Origin: Bacillus sp. RO3
GTDB taxonomy: Bacteria; Bacillota; Bacilli; Bacillales; Bacillaceae_B
Reading direction: 5' to 3'
Assembly (NCBI RefSeq): GCF_012911895.1
Contig: NZ_JAAXCV010000034.1
Coordinates: forward strand, 310,001 to 374,000
Length of the DNA: 64,000 nucleotides
In this document: positions 44,696 to 52,357 of the stretch, in pieces
Position numbering within the stretch: position 1 is the first letter of the stretch
How the letters are laid out: every line of letters starts with the position of its first letter
Position numbers and translations under genes: made by a program
Notes under the pieces: model-generated
What the model saw: only the letters and a program-made list of their open reading frames with translations
Databases searched by the model: none
Told to the model about the DNA's origin: nothing

Positions 44696-44740
44696 CAAAA
44701 TAAAAGAACTGAAACTGTTTCTTCCGGTTTCAGTTCTTTG
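44696..44740 (-). terminator. Terminator between ylmG and ylmH
   Basis: A perfect 13-bp stem AAAGAACTGAAAC/GTTTCAGTTCTTT (44703-44715 with 44727-44739) is followed by TATTTT on the minus strand, 28 bp beyond the ylmG stop. Confidence 0.78.
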
Positions 44741-44768
44741 AAGGTCAAAATGATAACCTTAGATTCCT

Positions 44769-45032
44769 TTAGATGAGCCATCTAAATAACTGGTATAAAC
44801 CAGATTGTGCCAAATTCAACACAATGAATGCCACGATTGGTGAAATATCGATCATTCCAATCGAAGGAACAAAACGCCTGAACGGCTCAAGATAAGGTTC
44901 ACAAATCCTTGCGAGAAATTGACCAATGGACGTTTCTCTGGCATTCGGAAACCACGACATTAAAATATAAATGATTAACGCCCACGAATAGATTTGAATA
45001 AGGTTTGACAAAATTTCATAAAGCAATACCAT
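44769..45032 (-). CDS. ylmG: YggT-family membrane protein YlmG
   Basis: The 87-residue protein has two hydrophobic helices (about 5-27 and 62-83) around a conserved loop, [20 protein letters not shown], typical of YggT/YlmG proteins, followed by [19 protein letters not shown]. The family is linked to cell division and, in plastids, to complex assembly; its biochemical role is unknown. It follows sepF by 8 bp. Confidence 0.9.
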   Translation of the reverse strand: MVLLYEILSNLIQIYSWALIIYILMSWFPNARETSIGQFLARICEPYLEPFRRFVPSIGMIDISPIVAFIVLNLAQSGLYQLFRWLI

Positions 45033-45040
45033 AATTTACA

Positions 45041-45487
45041 TTACCACCTCGAATCTGATAGGTCTTCCTCTTTTAAAAATTCTGAGATATTTCCGCTTAC
45101 TTCAACATTATCTGGTGTGCAGAGAAAAATATTATCTCCAACCCGTTGAATGTCACCACCGATAGCGTACACTGTCCCGCTGAGGAAATCGACAATACGC
45201 TTCGCTTGATCGTGCTGAATCCGCTGTAAATTCACCAGGACGGAACGCCTGTTCTTCAAATGATCTGCAATCTCCTGGGCTTCAGCATAGACCCTTGGCT
45301 CAACCAGGATCATTTTGGAAGACTTTTGAACACTCTGAAGACTCACGACATTTTGTTTGGAATTAGCAACAGAATGAGACTTCATAGGCTTCTTCTCCTC
45401 GTAATCCCCTTCATATTTTTCCTCTTCATATTCATATTCATCTTCATCCAGCAGAAAGAACGTTTTAAACTTTGACTTGATACCCAT
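45041..45487 (-). CDS. sepF: Cell-division protein SepF
   Basis: SepF anchors FtsZ filaments to the membrane and forms rings at the septum. The 148-residue protein has an N-terminal amphipathic segment ([16 protein letters not shown]) that can bind membrane, an acidic tyrosine-rich linker, and the C-terminal SepF core with [29 protein letters not shown] and the [14 protein letters not shown] strand. Location after ylmE is conserved. Confidence 0.95.
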   Translation of the reverse strand: MGIKSKFKTFFLLDEDEYEYEEEKYEGDYEEKKPMKSHSVANSKQNVVSLQSVQKSSKMILVEPRVYAEAQEIADHLKNRRSVLVNLQRIQHDQAKRIVDFLSGTVYAIGGDIQRVGDNIFLCTPDNVEVSGNISEFLKEEDLSDSRW

Positions 45488-45503
45488 TAATCATCATCTC
45501 CTC

Positions 45504-46178
45504 TCAGTCATTTCCAACTAATGCTGTTCCAATACGAACAAACGTGGCTCCTTCTTCGATGGCTATCATATAATCATTGCTCATCCCCATTGATAATTCT
45601 GTACACGGTGCATAAGACAGGTTCAATGAGGAGATTTCTTCCTGCATGGCTTTCAGCTTTCGAAAGCAAGACCTTAAGTAAGGTTCGTCATCCGTATAAG
45701 GAGCCATCGTCATTAAGCCCACGACGTGAATATTAGTCAATTCTTCTAATTGAAAGATAAACTCTTTCACTGCAGAAGGAGATAACCCATGTTTGGAATC
45801 CTCCCCCGAAACGTTGACCTGAACGAAACATGACACAGGCTTGTCCGCTCTTTTATGAATTTCTTTCGCTAAAGACAGACGATCTAGAGAGTGTATGTAT
45901 GAGACTTTATCAATGATGTTCTTGACTTTCCTTGTTTGTAAAGACCCGATAAAATGCCACAGGGGTTTGTCCTTTAGAACCTCCCACTTGGAGACCAGTC
46001 CTTCATCCCGGTTTTCCCCCAAATGGAGGACACCAGCTTCCAGCGTCTCTTCAGCCCGTTCAACGGAAACGTATTTTGTAACGGCTACGACATTAATATG
46101 TTCTGCTGCTCTGCCGCTCTGTTCACATGCCTTATTAATGTTTTCCTGGATGATGTTTAATTTTTCAGATACCTTCAT
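45504..46178 (-). CDS. ylmE: YggS/YlmE family pyridoxal phosphate-binding protein
   Basis: The 224-residue single-domain alanine-racemase-like barrel binds pyridoxal phosphate and maintains B6 homeostasis. The PLP lysine is in VVAVTKYVS, with the further motifs GENRDEGLVSKW, WHFIGSLQTRK and LSMGMSNDY. No second domain is present, so it is not a racemase. It starts one base after the ylmD stop codon. Confidence 0.94.
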   Translation of the reverse strand: MKVSEKLNIIQENINKACEQSGRAAEHINVVAVTKYVSVERAEETLEAGVLHLGENRDEGLVSKWEVLKDKPLWHFIGSLQTRKVKNIIDKVSYIHSLDRLSLAKEIHKRADKPVSCFVQVNVSGEDSKHGLSPSAVKEFIFQLEELTNIHVVGLMTMAPYTDDEPYLRSCFRKLKAMQEEISSLNLSYAPCTELSMGMSNDYMIAIEEGATFVRIGTALVGND

Positions 46179-46179
46179 C

Positions 46180-47001
46180 TTATGTCTCCTTCCAGCCGAT
46201 GAAACTCATTATCCTTCCCGTAATTCCACCATCTCTTCTATACGAGAAGAAATCATCGTGGCAGGATGAACAATATCTGGAAGTATGGATTTGATCAGAT
46301 TTCAAACCGCTTTGAAGTAAAAGCTGTTCATTTAACTCCTTTAAGTCCAGCTGGTACTGTCCCTCTTCCTTTAAATTATAGGGGAAGTTGTTTTCATCTT
46401 CTAGTGTTTTTTTCACTTTATCAATCACATAGTCATCAACTACATAACAATCTTTGCAGATGGATGGTCCGATCACTACTTGTAAAGAAGCCTTTGAAGA
46501 ACCCTTTTCGACAAATGAATCGACCATTTTCGGACCGATCCCAAGCACCGTTCCCTTCCATCCTGCATGAGCCAACCCGATTGTCCCGAGCTTCCTGTCA
46601 AGGAAATAAAGGGGAACACAATCTGCATAACACATTGTCAACAGAATGTTTTTCTCCCCTGTTATCAATCCGTCGGTGTCTTTTACGCTGTTTGTATAGG
46701 ACTCCGAACCTTTGCCAGCGTCTTCGATGATGGTTGAGTGAATATGATTTCCATGAGTTTGTTCAGCCGCCACCCAGCTTTTGACTGGCATACCCAAACT
46801 TGCGGCAAGCAGTTGCCGGTTATGGATAACGGATGAATCATCGTCCCCTACGTGGAGACCCATATTGAATGAATCGAAGGGGTGAGTACTTACGCCTCCC
46901 AGTCTAGTTGTTATACCAGCGACCAATGCTGGTTGTTCTTTCGTCCATTTATCAATAGAATAATAAGATTCAGTCTTTGTTACAAAAGGCTCATTCCACA
47001 C
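46180..47001 (-). CDS. ylmD: Peptidoglycan editing factor / laccase-domain protein PgeF (YlmD)
   Basis: The 273-residue protein has the multicopper-polyphenol-oxidase-like fold with metal ligands in AEQTHGNHI, LTMCYADCVPLYF and GLAHAGWKGTV, and IGPSICKDCYVV. Homologues act as purine nucleoside phosphorylase-like enzymes, and E. coli PgeF removes wrongly incorporated serine from muropeptide precursors. Which role applies here is open. The start is GTG at 46999-47001 after GGAG. Confidence 0.9.
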   Translation of the reverse strand: MWNEPFVTKTESYYSIDKWTKEQPALVAGITTRLGGVSTHPFDSFNMGLHVGDDDSSVIHNRQLLAASLGMPVKSWVAAEQTHGNHIHSTIIEDAGKGSESYTNSVKDTDGLITGEKNILLTMCYADCVPLYFLDRKLGTIGLAHAGWKGTVLGIGPKMVDSFVEKGSSKASLQVVIGPSICKDCYVVDDYVIDKVKKTLEDENNFPYNLKEEGQYQLDLKELNEQLLLQSGLKSDQIHTSRYCSSCHDDFFSYRRDGGITGRIMSFIGWKET

Positions 47002-47051
47002 GTTGAATCTCCTTCTTTTTTAATAAGTGTACCATAGACTCTAAAGATTCG

Positions 47052-47339
47052 TCATGTATCGGCTGATTGTTTCGGCTCCTGCAGCTGCCCTTGGATATAG
47101 TGGCTGTCCTTGTATCTGACCAAAATCACGTCTTCTCCAATTTTCACAATATTGCTCCAAGGAATCACAACATCCTCCTCTTTCCCAAAAAAACCCAGCA
47201 ACTTTCCGCCGCTTCCAATCACTATTGCCTCAATTCTTCCTGTATCCAGATTAATTTCAATATCCCCAATGTTCCCTAATTTCCTGCCGTCGGAAATACT
47301 CACGACGTCCTTCACCTGAAATTCAGATATACGTACCAT
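47052..47339 (-). CDS. ylmC: YlmC/YmxH family PRC-barrel protein
   Basis: The 95-residue protein is a PRC-barrel domain: MVRISEFQVKDVVSISDGRK, the strand GNIGDIEINLDTGRIEAIVI and VIPWSNIVKIGEDVILV. Family members appear in sporulating Firmicutes near sigG or dapG and are called YlmC/YmxH; their function is not known. The gene for the ABC-type ATPase ylmA, which precedes it in B. subtilis, is absent, and an array of repeats lies upstream instead. Confidence 0.88.
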   Translation of the reverse strand: MVRISEFQVKDVVSISDGRKLGNIGDIEINLDTGRIEAIVIGSGGKLLGFFGKEEDVVIPWSNIVKIGEDVILVRYKDSHYIQGQLQEPKQSADT

Positions 47340-47506
47340 CTTTCTTCACCCTCTTTTTTCGTTGATTCTCATTCTCCCTATCTATCGTTCCATTAATAAC
47401 AAGTGGTCATTACTAGTGTATGCAGCAAAAAGAAAGGCAGACCTTACAACTCATAAGCATCATCCATATGTATGGCAAACGCGGTACCGTCTCTACTTCT
47501 CCCCCA

Positions 47507-47603
47507 GGGCATAAGAAAAATCCACCCAAATAGGCAAAGGGCGCCTGTCGGGGAGGATTTTATTTGGCTCGTCGCCTCTAAACGAGCCGCCTTCGCTTTT
47601 CTT
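47507..47603 (+). repeat. Long-hairpin repeat (family 1), degenerate copy at the end of the tandem array
   Basis: This stretch keeps the conserved 3' tail (TCGTCGCCTCTAAACGAGCC to CGCTTTTCTT) and an apical AGGCAAAGGGCGCCT, but the outer left arm is missing and the inner arms ATCCACCC/GGGGAGGAT are imperfect. The rest of the ylmC-sigG spacer from 47340 to 47506 shows nothing I can assign. Confidence 0.65.
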
Positions 47604-47726
47604 GTCCAGCTGCGGCGGCTAGAGACTCGAGGTCATAAGGCAAACCTGACGAAATGGCAAAGTACGCCTTTCTGACAGGTTCGTCTTATGCTTGTCGCCT
47701 CTAAACGAGCCGCCTTCGCTTTTCTT
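47604..47726 (+). repeat. Long-hairpin repeat (family 1), tandem copy 1
   Basis: A 123-bp unit begins GTCCAGCTGCGGCGGCTAGA and ends CGCTTTTCTT. Outer arms GGCGGCT/AGCCGCC and inner CATAAG...CTTATG arms enclose the apical GGCAAAGTACGCC. The inner right arm carries two mismatches with the left. Confidence 0.85.
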
Positions 47727-47850
47727 GTCCAGCTACGGCGGCTAGAGGCTCGAGGTCATAAGGCAAACCTGACAAAAAGGCAAAGTACGCCTTTCTGACA
47801 GGTTCGTCTTATGCTTGTCGCCTCTATACGAGCCGCCTTCGCTTTTCTTT
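47727..47850 (+). repeat. Long-hairpin repeat (family 1), tandem copy 2
   Basis: A 124-bp unit is nearly identical to its neighbours. Its outer arm reads AGAGGC, giving a perfect match to GCCTCT on the far side where copies 1 and 3 have AGAGAC. The inner loop is the consensus AAAAAGGCAAAGTACGCC. Confidence 0.85.
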
Positions 47851-47972
47851 GTCCAGCTGCGGCGGCTAGAGACTCGAGGTCATAAGGCAAACCTGACAAA
47901 AAGGCAAAGTACGCCTTTCTGACAGGTTTGTCTTATGCTTGTCGCCTCTAAACGAGCCGCCTTCGCTTTTCG
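47851..47972 (+). repeat. Long-hairpin repeat (family 1), tandem copy 3
   Basis: This unit ends 5 bp before the sigG stop codon triplet on the plus coordinate, so it is the first sequence transcribed after sigG. Its inner right arm has GACAGGTTTGTC, restoring one pair lost in copies 1 and 2. Confidence 0.85.
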
Positions 47973-47976
47973 TTAC

Positions 47977-48753
47977 CTATTGAATATTTTTGTTCATTTG
48001 TTTAATGGCCGCTTTTTCCAGTCTTGATACTTGTGCTTGGGAAATGCCAATCTCGTCAGCTACTTCCATTTGAGTTTTCCCTTGAAAGAACCGTTTGCTG
48101 ATAATGAGTTTTTCACGATCGTTTAATCGTCTCATACCTTCCTGAAGGGCGATTTCTTCAATCCAATGGAAGTCACGGTTCTTTTCGTCACTTAATTGAT
48201 CCATGACAAAAATCGGGTCCCCGCCATCGTTATAAATGGGTTCAAACAATGAGACAGGATCCTGGATGGCGTCCAAGGCAAATACAATTTCTTCGTGAGA
48301 TACATCAAGAACTTTAGCAATTTCTTCAGCAGTTGGTTCCCTTGAGGTTTCCCCCATTAATTTTTCCCTTACTTGCAGAGCTTTGTACGCTATGTCCCGT
48401 AGTGACCGTGATACCCTGATCGGGTTATTATCCCGTAAATACCGGCGGATTTCTCCGATAATCATGGGAACCGCGTATGTAGAGAATCGAACGTTTTGAC
48501 CTAAATCAAAATTATCAATCGATTTCATCAGCCCGATACACCCTACTTGAAATAAATCATCAACATACTCACCACGGTTATTAAAGCGTTGAATTACACT
48601 TAAGACGAGGCGTAAATTTCCATTTACAAGTTTTTCTCTTGAGGTAATGTCGCCCGCTTGCATTTGTTTGAATAGAACTCTCATTTCATCATTTTTGAGA
48701 ACTGGTAATTTGGAAGTATCTACACCACAAATCTCGACTTTATTACGTGTCAT
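47977..48753 (-). CDS. sigG: RNA polymerase sporulation sigma factor SigG
   Basis: SigG directs late forespore transcription. The 258-residue protein begins with the short MTRNKVEICGVDTSKLPVLK tail characteristic of sigma-G, which holds the CsfB/SpoIIAB-related control residues. It continues through region 2 (LFQVGCIGLMKSIDNFDLG, FSTYAVPMIIGEIRR), region 3 and region 4 (REKLIISKRFF and EIGISQAQVSRLEK). The ATG at 48753 follows AAGGAGGGG; an upstream extension of 34 residues is promoter sequence. Expression is predicted from a sigma-F-like promoter between sigE and sigG. Confidence 0.96.
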   Translation of the reverse strand: MTRNKVEICGVDTSKLPVLKNDEMRVLFKQMQAGDITSREKLVNGNLRLVLSVIQRFNNRGEYVDDLFQVGCIGLMKSIDNFDLGQNVRFSTYAVPMIIGEIRRYLRDNNPIRVSRSLRDIAYKALQVREKLMGETSREPTAEEIAKVLDVSHEEIVFALDAIQDPVSLFEPIYNDGGDPIFVMDQLSDEKNRDFHWIEEIALQEGMRRLNDREKLIISKRFFQGKTQMEVADEIGISQAQVSRLEKAAIKQMNKNIQ

Positions 48754-48790
48754 TCTTTCCCCTCCTTGTAGGAGCTGCTGTACAAAATTC

Positions 48791-48818
48791 ATTATTTCCT
48801 TGAAGAGGAAAAATATGC
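48791..48818 (-). promoter_or_regulatory. Sigma-F/sigma-G type promoter of sigG
   Basis: GCATA (48814-48818) is followed after 14 bp by GGAAATAAT (48791-48799), matching the sigma-F pattern GYATA and GGNNANANT. It lies about 40 bp before the sigG start, downstream of the sigE terminator. Forespore-specific expression with later autoregulation is known for sigG in B. subtilis. Confidence 0.6.
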
Positions 48819-48904
48819 ATTTCATTCTGACAAGGAATGGGCGATGATCTTTCAATCCCTTATGAAATCTGGAATATCTTCAGATAAAAATTTTTAATGG
48901 AAGA

Positions 48905-48945
48905 TAAACAAAAAAACTGGCCTTTTCGACGAAAAGGCCAGTTTA
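48905..48945 (-). terminator. sigE terminator
   Basis: A 31-bp near-complete palindrome (48914-48944) forms a stem of about 13 bp and is followed by seven T residues on the minus strand. It starts 7 bp after the sigE stop and separates early mother-cell sigE from forespore sigG. Confidence 0.9.
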
Positions 48946-48951
48946 TAGAGG

Positions 48952-49671
48952 TCACACCATTTTATTGAATTCTTTCTTCAAACGCTTGATAATCCTCTTT
49001 TCGAGACGTGAAATATAGGACTGTGAGATACCAAGCATATCCGCTACATCCTTTTGTGTTTTTTCTTCTTCCCCCATTAAACCAAACCGGAGCTCCATGA
49101 TTTGCTTTTCCCGATCTGAAAGTTGGTGCAGGGCGTTAAAAAGTAGTTTTTTATCAACGGTTGCTTCTAGATCCTTCGTAATAATGTCTTCATCTGTCCC
49201 AAGTACATCGGATAATAATAATTCATTTCCATCCCAATCTATGTTCAGGGGTTCATCAAATGATACTTCAGAACGAATTTTATTATTCCTTCTCAAGTAC
49301 ATTAATATTTCATTTTCAATACACCTTGAAGCATAAGTCGCTAATTTGATTTTCTTCTCCGGATTGAATGTGTTAACAGCTTTGATGAGTCCAATCGTTC
49401 CGATGCTGATTAAGTCTTCTATATTGATCCCGGTATTTTCAAACTTCCTGGCTATATACACAACTAATCTCAAGTTCCGTTCAATCAACAGAGAGCGGGC
49501 AGCTTTATCACCTTTTGGCAATTTAGTGAGTAATACTTCTTCCTCTTCTTTCGTCAATGGAGGAGGAAGTGCTTCACTGCCACCTATGTAGTAAATTTCA
49601 TCAGTCTTCAGGCCAAATTTGATTAACAGTTTGTACCAATAGTACAAGAGCTTGAATTTTAATTTTTTCAT
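48952..49671 (-). CDS. sigE: RNA polymerase sporulation sigma factor SigE (pro-form)
   Basis: SigE runs early mother-cell transcription after cleavage of its N-terminal prosequence by SpoIIGA. The 239 residues equal the B. subtilis length. The first 27 or so ([20 protein letters not shown]) are basic and hydrophobic and form the membrane-associated pro-region; processing is expected near the SEALPPPLT segment. Region 2 ([18 protein letters not shown]) and region 4 ([14 protein letters not shown]) are intact. Cotranscribed with its protease gene spoIIGA 54 bp upstream. Confidence 0.96.
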   Translation of the reverse strand: MKKLKFKLLYYWYKLLIKFGLKTDEIYYIGGSEALPPPLTKEEEEVLLTKLPKGDKAARSLLIERNLRLVVYIARKFENTGINIEDLISIGTIGLIKAVNTFNPEKKIKLATYASRCIENEILMYLRRNNKIRSEVSFDEPLNIDWDGNELLLSDVLGTDEDIITKDLEATVDKKLLFNALHQLSDREKQIMELRFGLMGEEEKTQKDVADMLGISQSYISRLEKRIIKRLKKEFNKMV

Positions 49672-49725
49672 TGTTGCTCCCCCTTCTATTTCTTTAAAAT
49701 CATGAGTATAGTAGTAATAATTGCT

Positions 49726-50652
49726 TTAGGAAACGTTTAGTACCGGCTTTCGAGAAGCCATTTTGGGATGAACGATTGCATGAAAATTCCCATCGGCTGA
49801 AAGCGCTTCTTCCCTGAAGGCAATCAGTGCATCCGGGATGACCCATTCTGATTCATGATCTTTTAAAATAAGTGAATCAGGCTTAACAGCTGCAAGCAAT
49901 TGACTTTTTCTTCCCACTGATTGAGCCGGGACTATTCTCATCCGATCCGACCATCGTGTATCCATATCTTTATTGTCTGAAAAGATCTCATCAACATCAT
50001 GACAAAGGGATAATACTTCATCTGGTATTTCTCCTTCTACCCCTGCTATTGACAGGATTAAGACCGGGTTTTTTGAAATTGGATCTTGAAGTTGATTCCC
50101 ACTATCCACCAGACCATTTACGGTACAATGAAATTCTTCTATTTTTATGCTTACTTGCAAAAGTTGATCATACTGTATCTTCACATGCTCTATGCTATCC
50201 ACTCGTCCCTTGGAGAAATACCATGCTAGAGGAAGGGCCAGCATGACAAAAACCCAGCTAATCGGATCTCCAAATCCACGGATACTTGCAAGTAACATTG
50301 ATGATTCTGCACCAGGGTTAAAGCTGATAAAATAATGTGTACCTATTAATATCCCGCCGGTAAAAAATGTAACAAAATAGAACATAAGCAGATTGGTTAA
50401 GTAATAACGTAACCTTCTATAACCAAATGCTGAAAAAACCATGATAATTGAAAATAATAGTTTCATAAGAGGGTTTCCGGAAAGATGTGCATATGGAGAA
50501 AAAGCAAGGAGAATGATGAAACTTCCTATTAGACTCCCGATTCCAATTCTCCAAAGAGCATATTGCCTTTTTAAGATGATCCCAGTTAACCATAATAAGA
50601 AAAAGTCCACCAGCAGATTTAACAACCAGATGACATCCAGATATAAGGTCAA
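49726..50652 (-). CDS. spoIIGA: Sporulation sigma-E factor-processing peptidase SpoIIGA
   Basis: SpoIIGA is the membrane aspartic-type protease that activates pro-sigma-E on a signal from SpoIIR. The 308-residue protein has five or six membrane helices in its first 150 residues and a cytoplasmic protease domain with the retropepsin-like DSGN motif, catalytic Asp-183 at the same position as in B. subtilis. It is first in the spoIIG operon. A Spo0A-type promoter is visible about 70-105 bp upstream. Confidence 0.95.
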   Translation of the reverse strand: MTLYLDVIWLLNLLVDFFLLWLTGIILKRQYALWRIGIGSLIGSFIILLAFSPYAHLSGNPLMKLLFSIIMVFSAFGYRRLRYYLTNLLMFYFVTFFTGGILIGTHYFISFNPGAESSMLLASIRGFGDPISWVFVMLALPLAWYFSKGRVDSIEHVKIQYDQLLQVSIKIEEFHCTVNGLVDSGNQLQDPISKNPVLILSIAGVEGEIPDEVLSLCHDVDEIFSDNKDMDTRWSDRMRIVPAQSVGRKSQLLAAVKPDSLILKDHESEWVIPDALIAFREEALSADGNFHAIVHPKMASRKPVLNVS

Positions 50653-50723
50653 TCTCTACCCTCCTTTTGAAACTTCACCCAGTTAAAGTTACTTCAGTTT
50701 CGAGTTAGTGATGACTTATCAGA

Positions 50724-50775
50724 AGTATATCGTACATCCCCATTAGAAGGTTGTCATTTTTTGTATGCTTTCGAA
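50724..50775 (-). promoter_or_regulatory. Spo0A-dependent spoIIG promoter
   Basis: A -10 TATACT (50724-50729) and a -35-like ATGACA (50752-50757) are spaced 22 bp apart, the unusual spacing known for the B. subtilis spoIIG promoter that needs phosphorylated Spo0A. A sequence one mismatch from the Spo0A box (TTCGAAA against TTCGACA, 50769-50775) lies just upstream. The rest of 50776-50880 is AT-rich with no gene. Confidence 0.6.
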
Positions 50776-50882
50776 GAAAACTTTTCAGAGAAAAAAACGA
50801 AATATGTCACTAAATATATGCGTTACACTTAGTCATAATGTATAATAATTTTCTTTGTAAAAATGAAGAGGATTTGAAAAGC

Positions 50883-50922
50883 AAAAAAAAATCCCATCAG
50901 GCAAAAAAGCCTGTTGGGATTA
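50883..50922 (-). terminator. Distal ftsZ terminator (second copy)
   Basis: AATCCCAACAGGC/GCCTGATGGGATT arms (50909-50921 with 50890-50902, one A-A mismatch) and an eight-T run duplicate the proximal terminator at 51069-51108 almost exactly, about 186 bp further on. Confidence 0.85.
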
Positions 50923-50932
50923 TCTTGTTTGC

Positions 50933-51030
50933 TTGTAGGGACTTATTGGAGGTCATAAGCTAAGCCACCCAAAAAGGCAAAGGACGCCTTCCCGGGTGGC
51001 TCAACTTATGCTTGCCGCCTCCGCTTTTAT
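50933..51030 (+). repeat. Long-hairpin repeat (family 1), locus D
   Basis: Between the two ftsZ terminators lies a family 1 hairpin with arms CATAAGCTAAGCCACCC (50954-50970) and GGGTGGCTCAACTTATG (50994-51010) around AAAAAGGCAAAGGACGCCTT. The left outer arm is degenerate and the right is shortened to GCTTGCCGCCTCCGCTTTTA. Confidence 0.78.
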
Positions 51031-51034
51031 TTTA

Positions 51035-51152
51035 TCCAGCTGAATCGGCTAGCCCCTCGAGGTCACAACAAAAAAATCCCATCAGGCAAAAATCGCCTGT
51101 TGGGATTCCCTTGTTGAGCTTGTCGTGGCTGAGCAAGCCGCCTCCACTTTTA
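51035..51152 (+). repeat. Family 1 outer arms enclosing the proximal ftsZ terminator
   Basis: The family 1 start (TCCAGCTGAATCGGCTAGCC, then CTCGAGGTCA) and family 1 end (AGCTTGTCGTGGCTGAGCAA, then GCCGCCTCCACTTTTA) flank the ftsZ terminator hairpin. The terminator therefore occupies the place where other units have the CATAAG inner hairpin. Confidence 0.6.
51069..51108 (-). terminator. Proximal ftsZ terminator (first copy)
   Basis: AATCCCAACAGGC/GCCTGATGGGATT arms (51095-51107 with 51075-51087) are followed by seven T residues on the minus strand, about 47 bp beyond the ftsZ stop codon. Confidence 0.87.
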
Positions 51153-51154
51153 TT

Positions 51155-52321
51155 TTATCGGCGGCGGTTACGGTTGCGGAGGAACGTTGGGATATCCAAT
51201 GTTTCTTCTGCTCCCTGATTCTGGTTCGAAGAAGTTCTCACAGGTTCTTGCTGTTGAGGCTCTTCACGCTTAGGTTGCTCGCGTTTGACAGGCTGGCTTG
51301 GGTTGGGACTTTGACTTGGCTTCATGCCTCCAAATGTCGGACGCGTCTGCTTTGGAGGTTGAATGACCTCTTCGTTAAACCCTGTTGCAATAACTGTTAC
51401 TACGATATCATCCTTTAAATCTTCATTAATGACAGATCCGAAGATCATGTTCACTTCTTGATCTGAAGCGGATGCGACAATGTCAGCAGCTTCCTGAACC
51501 TCATAAAGACTTAGTGAAGTTCCACCAGTAATGTTCATCAGTACACCTTGTGCTCCATCAATGGACGTTTCAAGCAAAGGACTTGAAACGGCTTTTTTCG
51601 CTGCCTCTGTTGCACGGTTCTCCCCTGAAGCTGCACCGATTCCCATAAGTGCTGAACCCTTATTAGACATGATTGTCTTAACATCGGCAAAGTCAAGATT
51701 GATAAGACCAGGTGTAGCGATTAGATCCGAGATACCTTGAACACCTTGTCTTAAAACGTTATCTGCTTCACGGAAAGCTTCAAGCATAGGCGTGCTCTTA
51801 TCTACAATCTCAAGTAGACGATCGTTCGGAATAACGATAAGAGTGTCCACTCCTTCTTTCATAGCAGCAATACCGCCGCTTGCCTGATTCGAACGCTTTC
51901 TTCCTTCAAAAGTGAATGGACGAGTAACAACACCAACTGTCAATGCACCGATTTCACGGGCAATCTGTGCAATGACCGGTGCTGCACCTGTTCCTGTACC
52001 TCCACCCATTCCAGCAGTAACAAAGACCATATCCGCTCCTTTAAGAGCTTCTTCAATTTGTTCTTTACTTTCTTCAGCGGCTTTTTTACCTACTTCAGGA
52101 TTGGCACCTGCACCTAACCCTCTGGTTAACTTGCCACCGATTTGCATTTTAATTTCAGCTTTTGATAGATTCAGAGCTTGTGCATCTGTATTTACAGCGA
52201 TAAATTCTACACCCTGAACACCATGTTCAATCATACGGTTTACAGCGTTGTTTCCTCCACCACCGACACCGATAACTTTAATTGTCGCTAAAGAATCTAA
52301 ATTTGTATCAAACTCCAACAT
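51155..52321 (-). CDS. ftsZ: Cell-division protein FtsZ
   Basis: FtsZ is the tubulin-like GTPase that forms the division ring. The 388-residue protein has the nucleotide-binding [10 protein letters not shown], the tubulin signature [10 protein letters not shown] (106-115), the T7 loop [11 protein letters not shown], a variable linker rich in Q and P, and a conserved C-terminal peptide ([16 protein letters not shown]) that binds FtsA and SepF. AGGAGG precedes the ATG. It lies 36 bp after ftsA and ends in duplicated terminators. Confidence 0.98.
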   Translation of the reverse strand: MLEFDTNLDSLATIKVIGVGGGGNNAVNRMIEHGVQGVEFIAVNTDAQALNLSKAEIKMQIGGKLTRGLGAGANPEVGKKAAEESKEQIEEALKGADMVFVTAGMGGGTGTGAAPVIAQIAREIGALTVGVVTRPFTFEGRKRSNQASGGIAAMKEGVDTLIVIPNDRLLEIVDKSTPMLEAFREADNVLRQGVQGISDLIATPGLINLDFADVKTIMSNKGSALMGIGAASGENRATEAAKKAVSSPLLETSIDGAQGVLMNITGGTSLSLYEVQEAADIVASASDQEVNMIFGSVINEDLKDDIVVTVIATGFNEEVIQPPKQTRPTFGGMKPSQSPNPSQPVKREQPKREEPQQQEPVRTSSNQNQGAEETLDIPTFLRNRNRRR

Positions 52322-52357
52322 GACAAATCCTCCTAACTCGTCGAATCTATGGATTCC

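Noticed and set aside
47472..47675. Plus-strand frame within the repeat array upstream of ylmC
   Set aside because: It is made up of repeat arms, would be repeated in each unit, and has no ribosome site.
47604..47972. CRISPR-like direct repeats
   Set aside because: The units are contiguous, about 123 bp each, with no unique spacers and no cas genes nearby; they are tandem long hairpins.
48754..48855. Longer N-terminus for SigG
   Set aside because: The extension overlaps the sigma-F-like promoter and the ribosome site, and known SigG proteins start at MTRNKVEICG.
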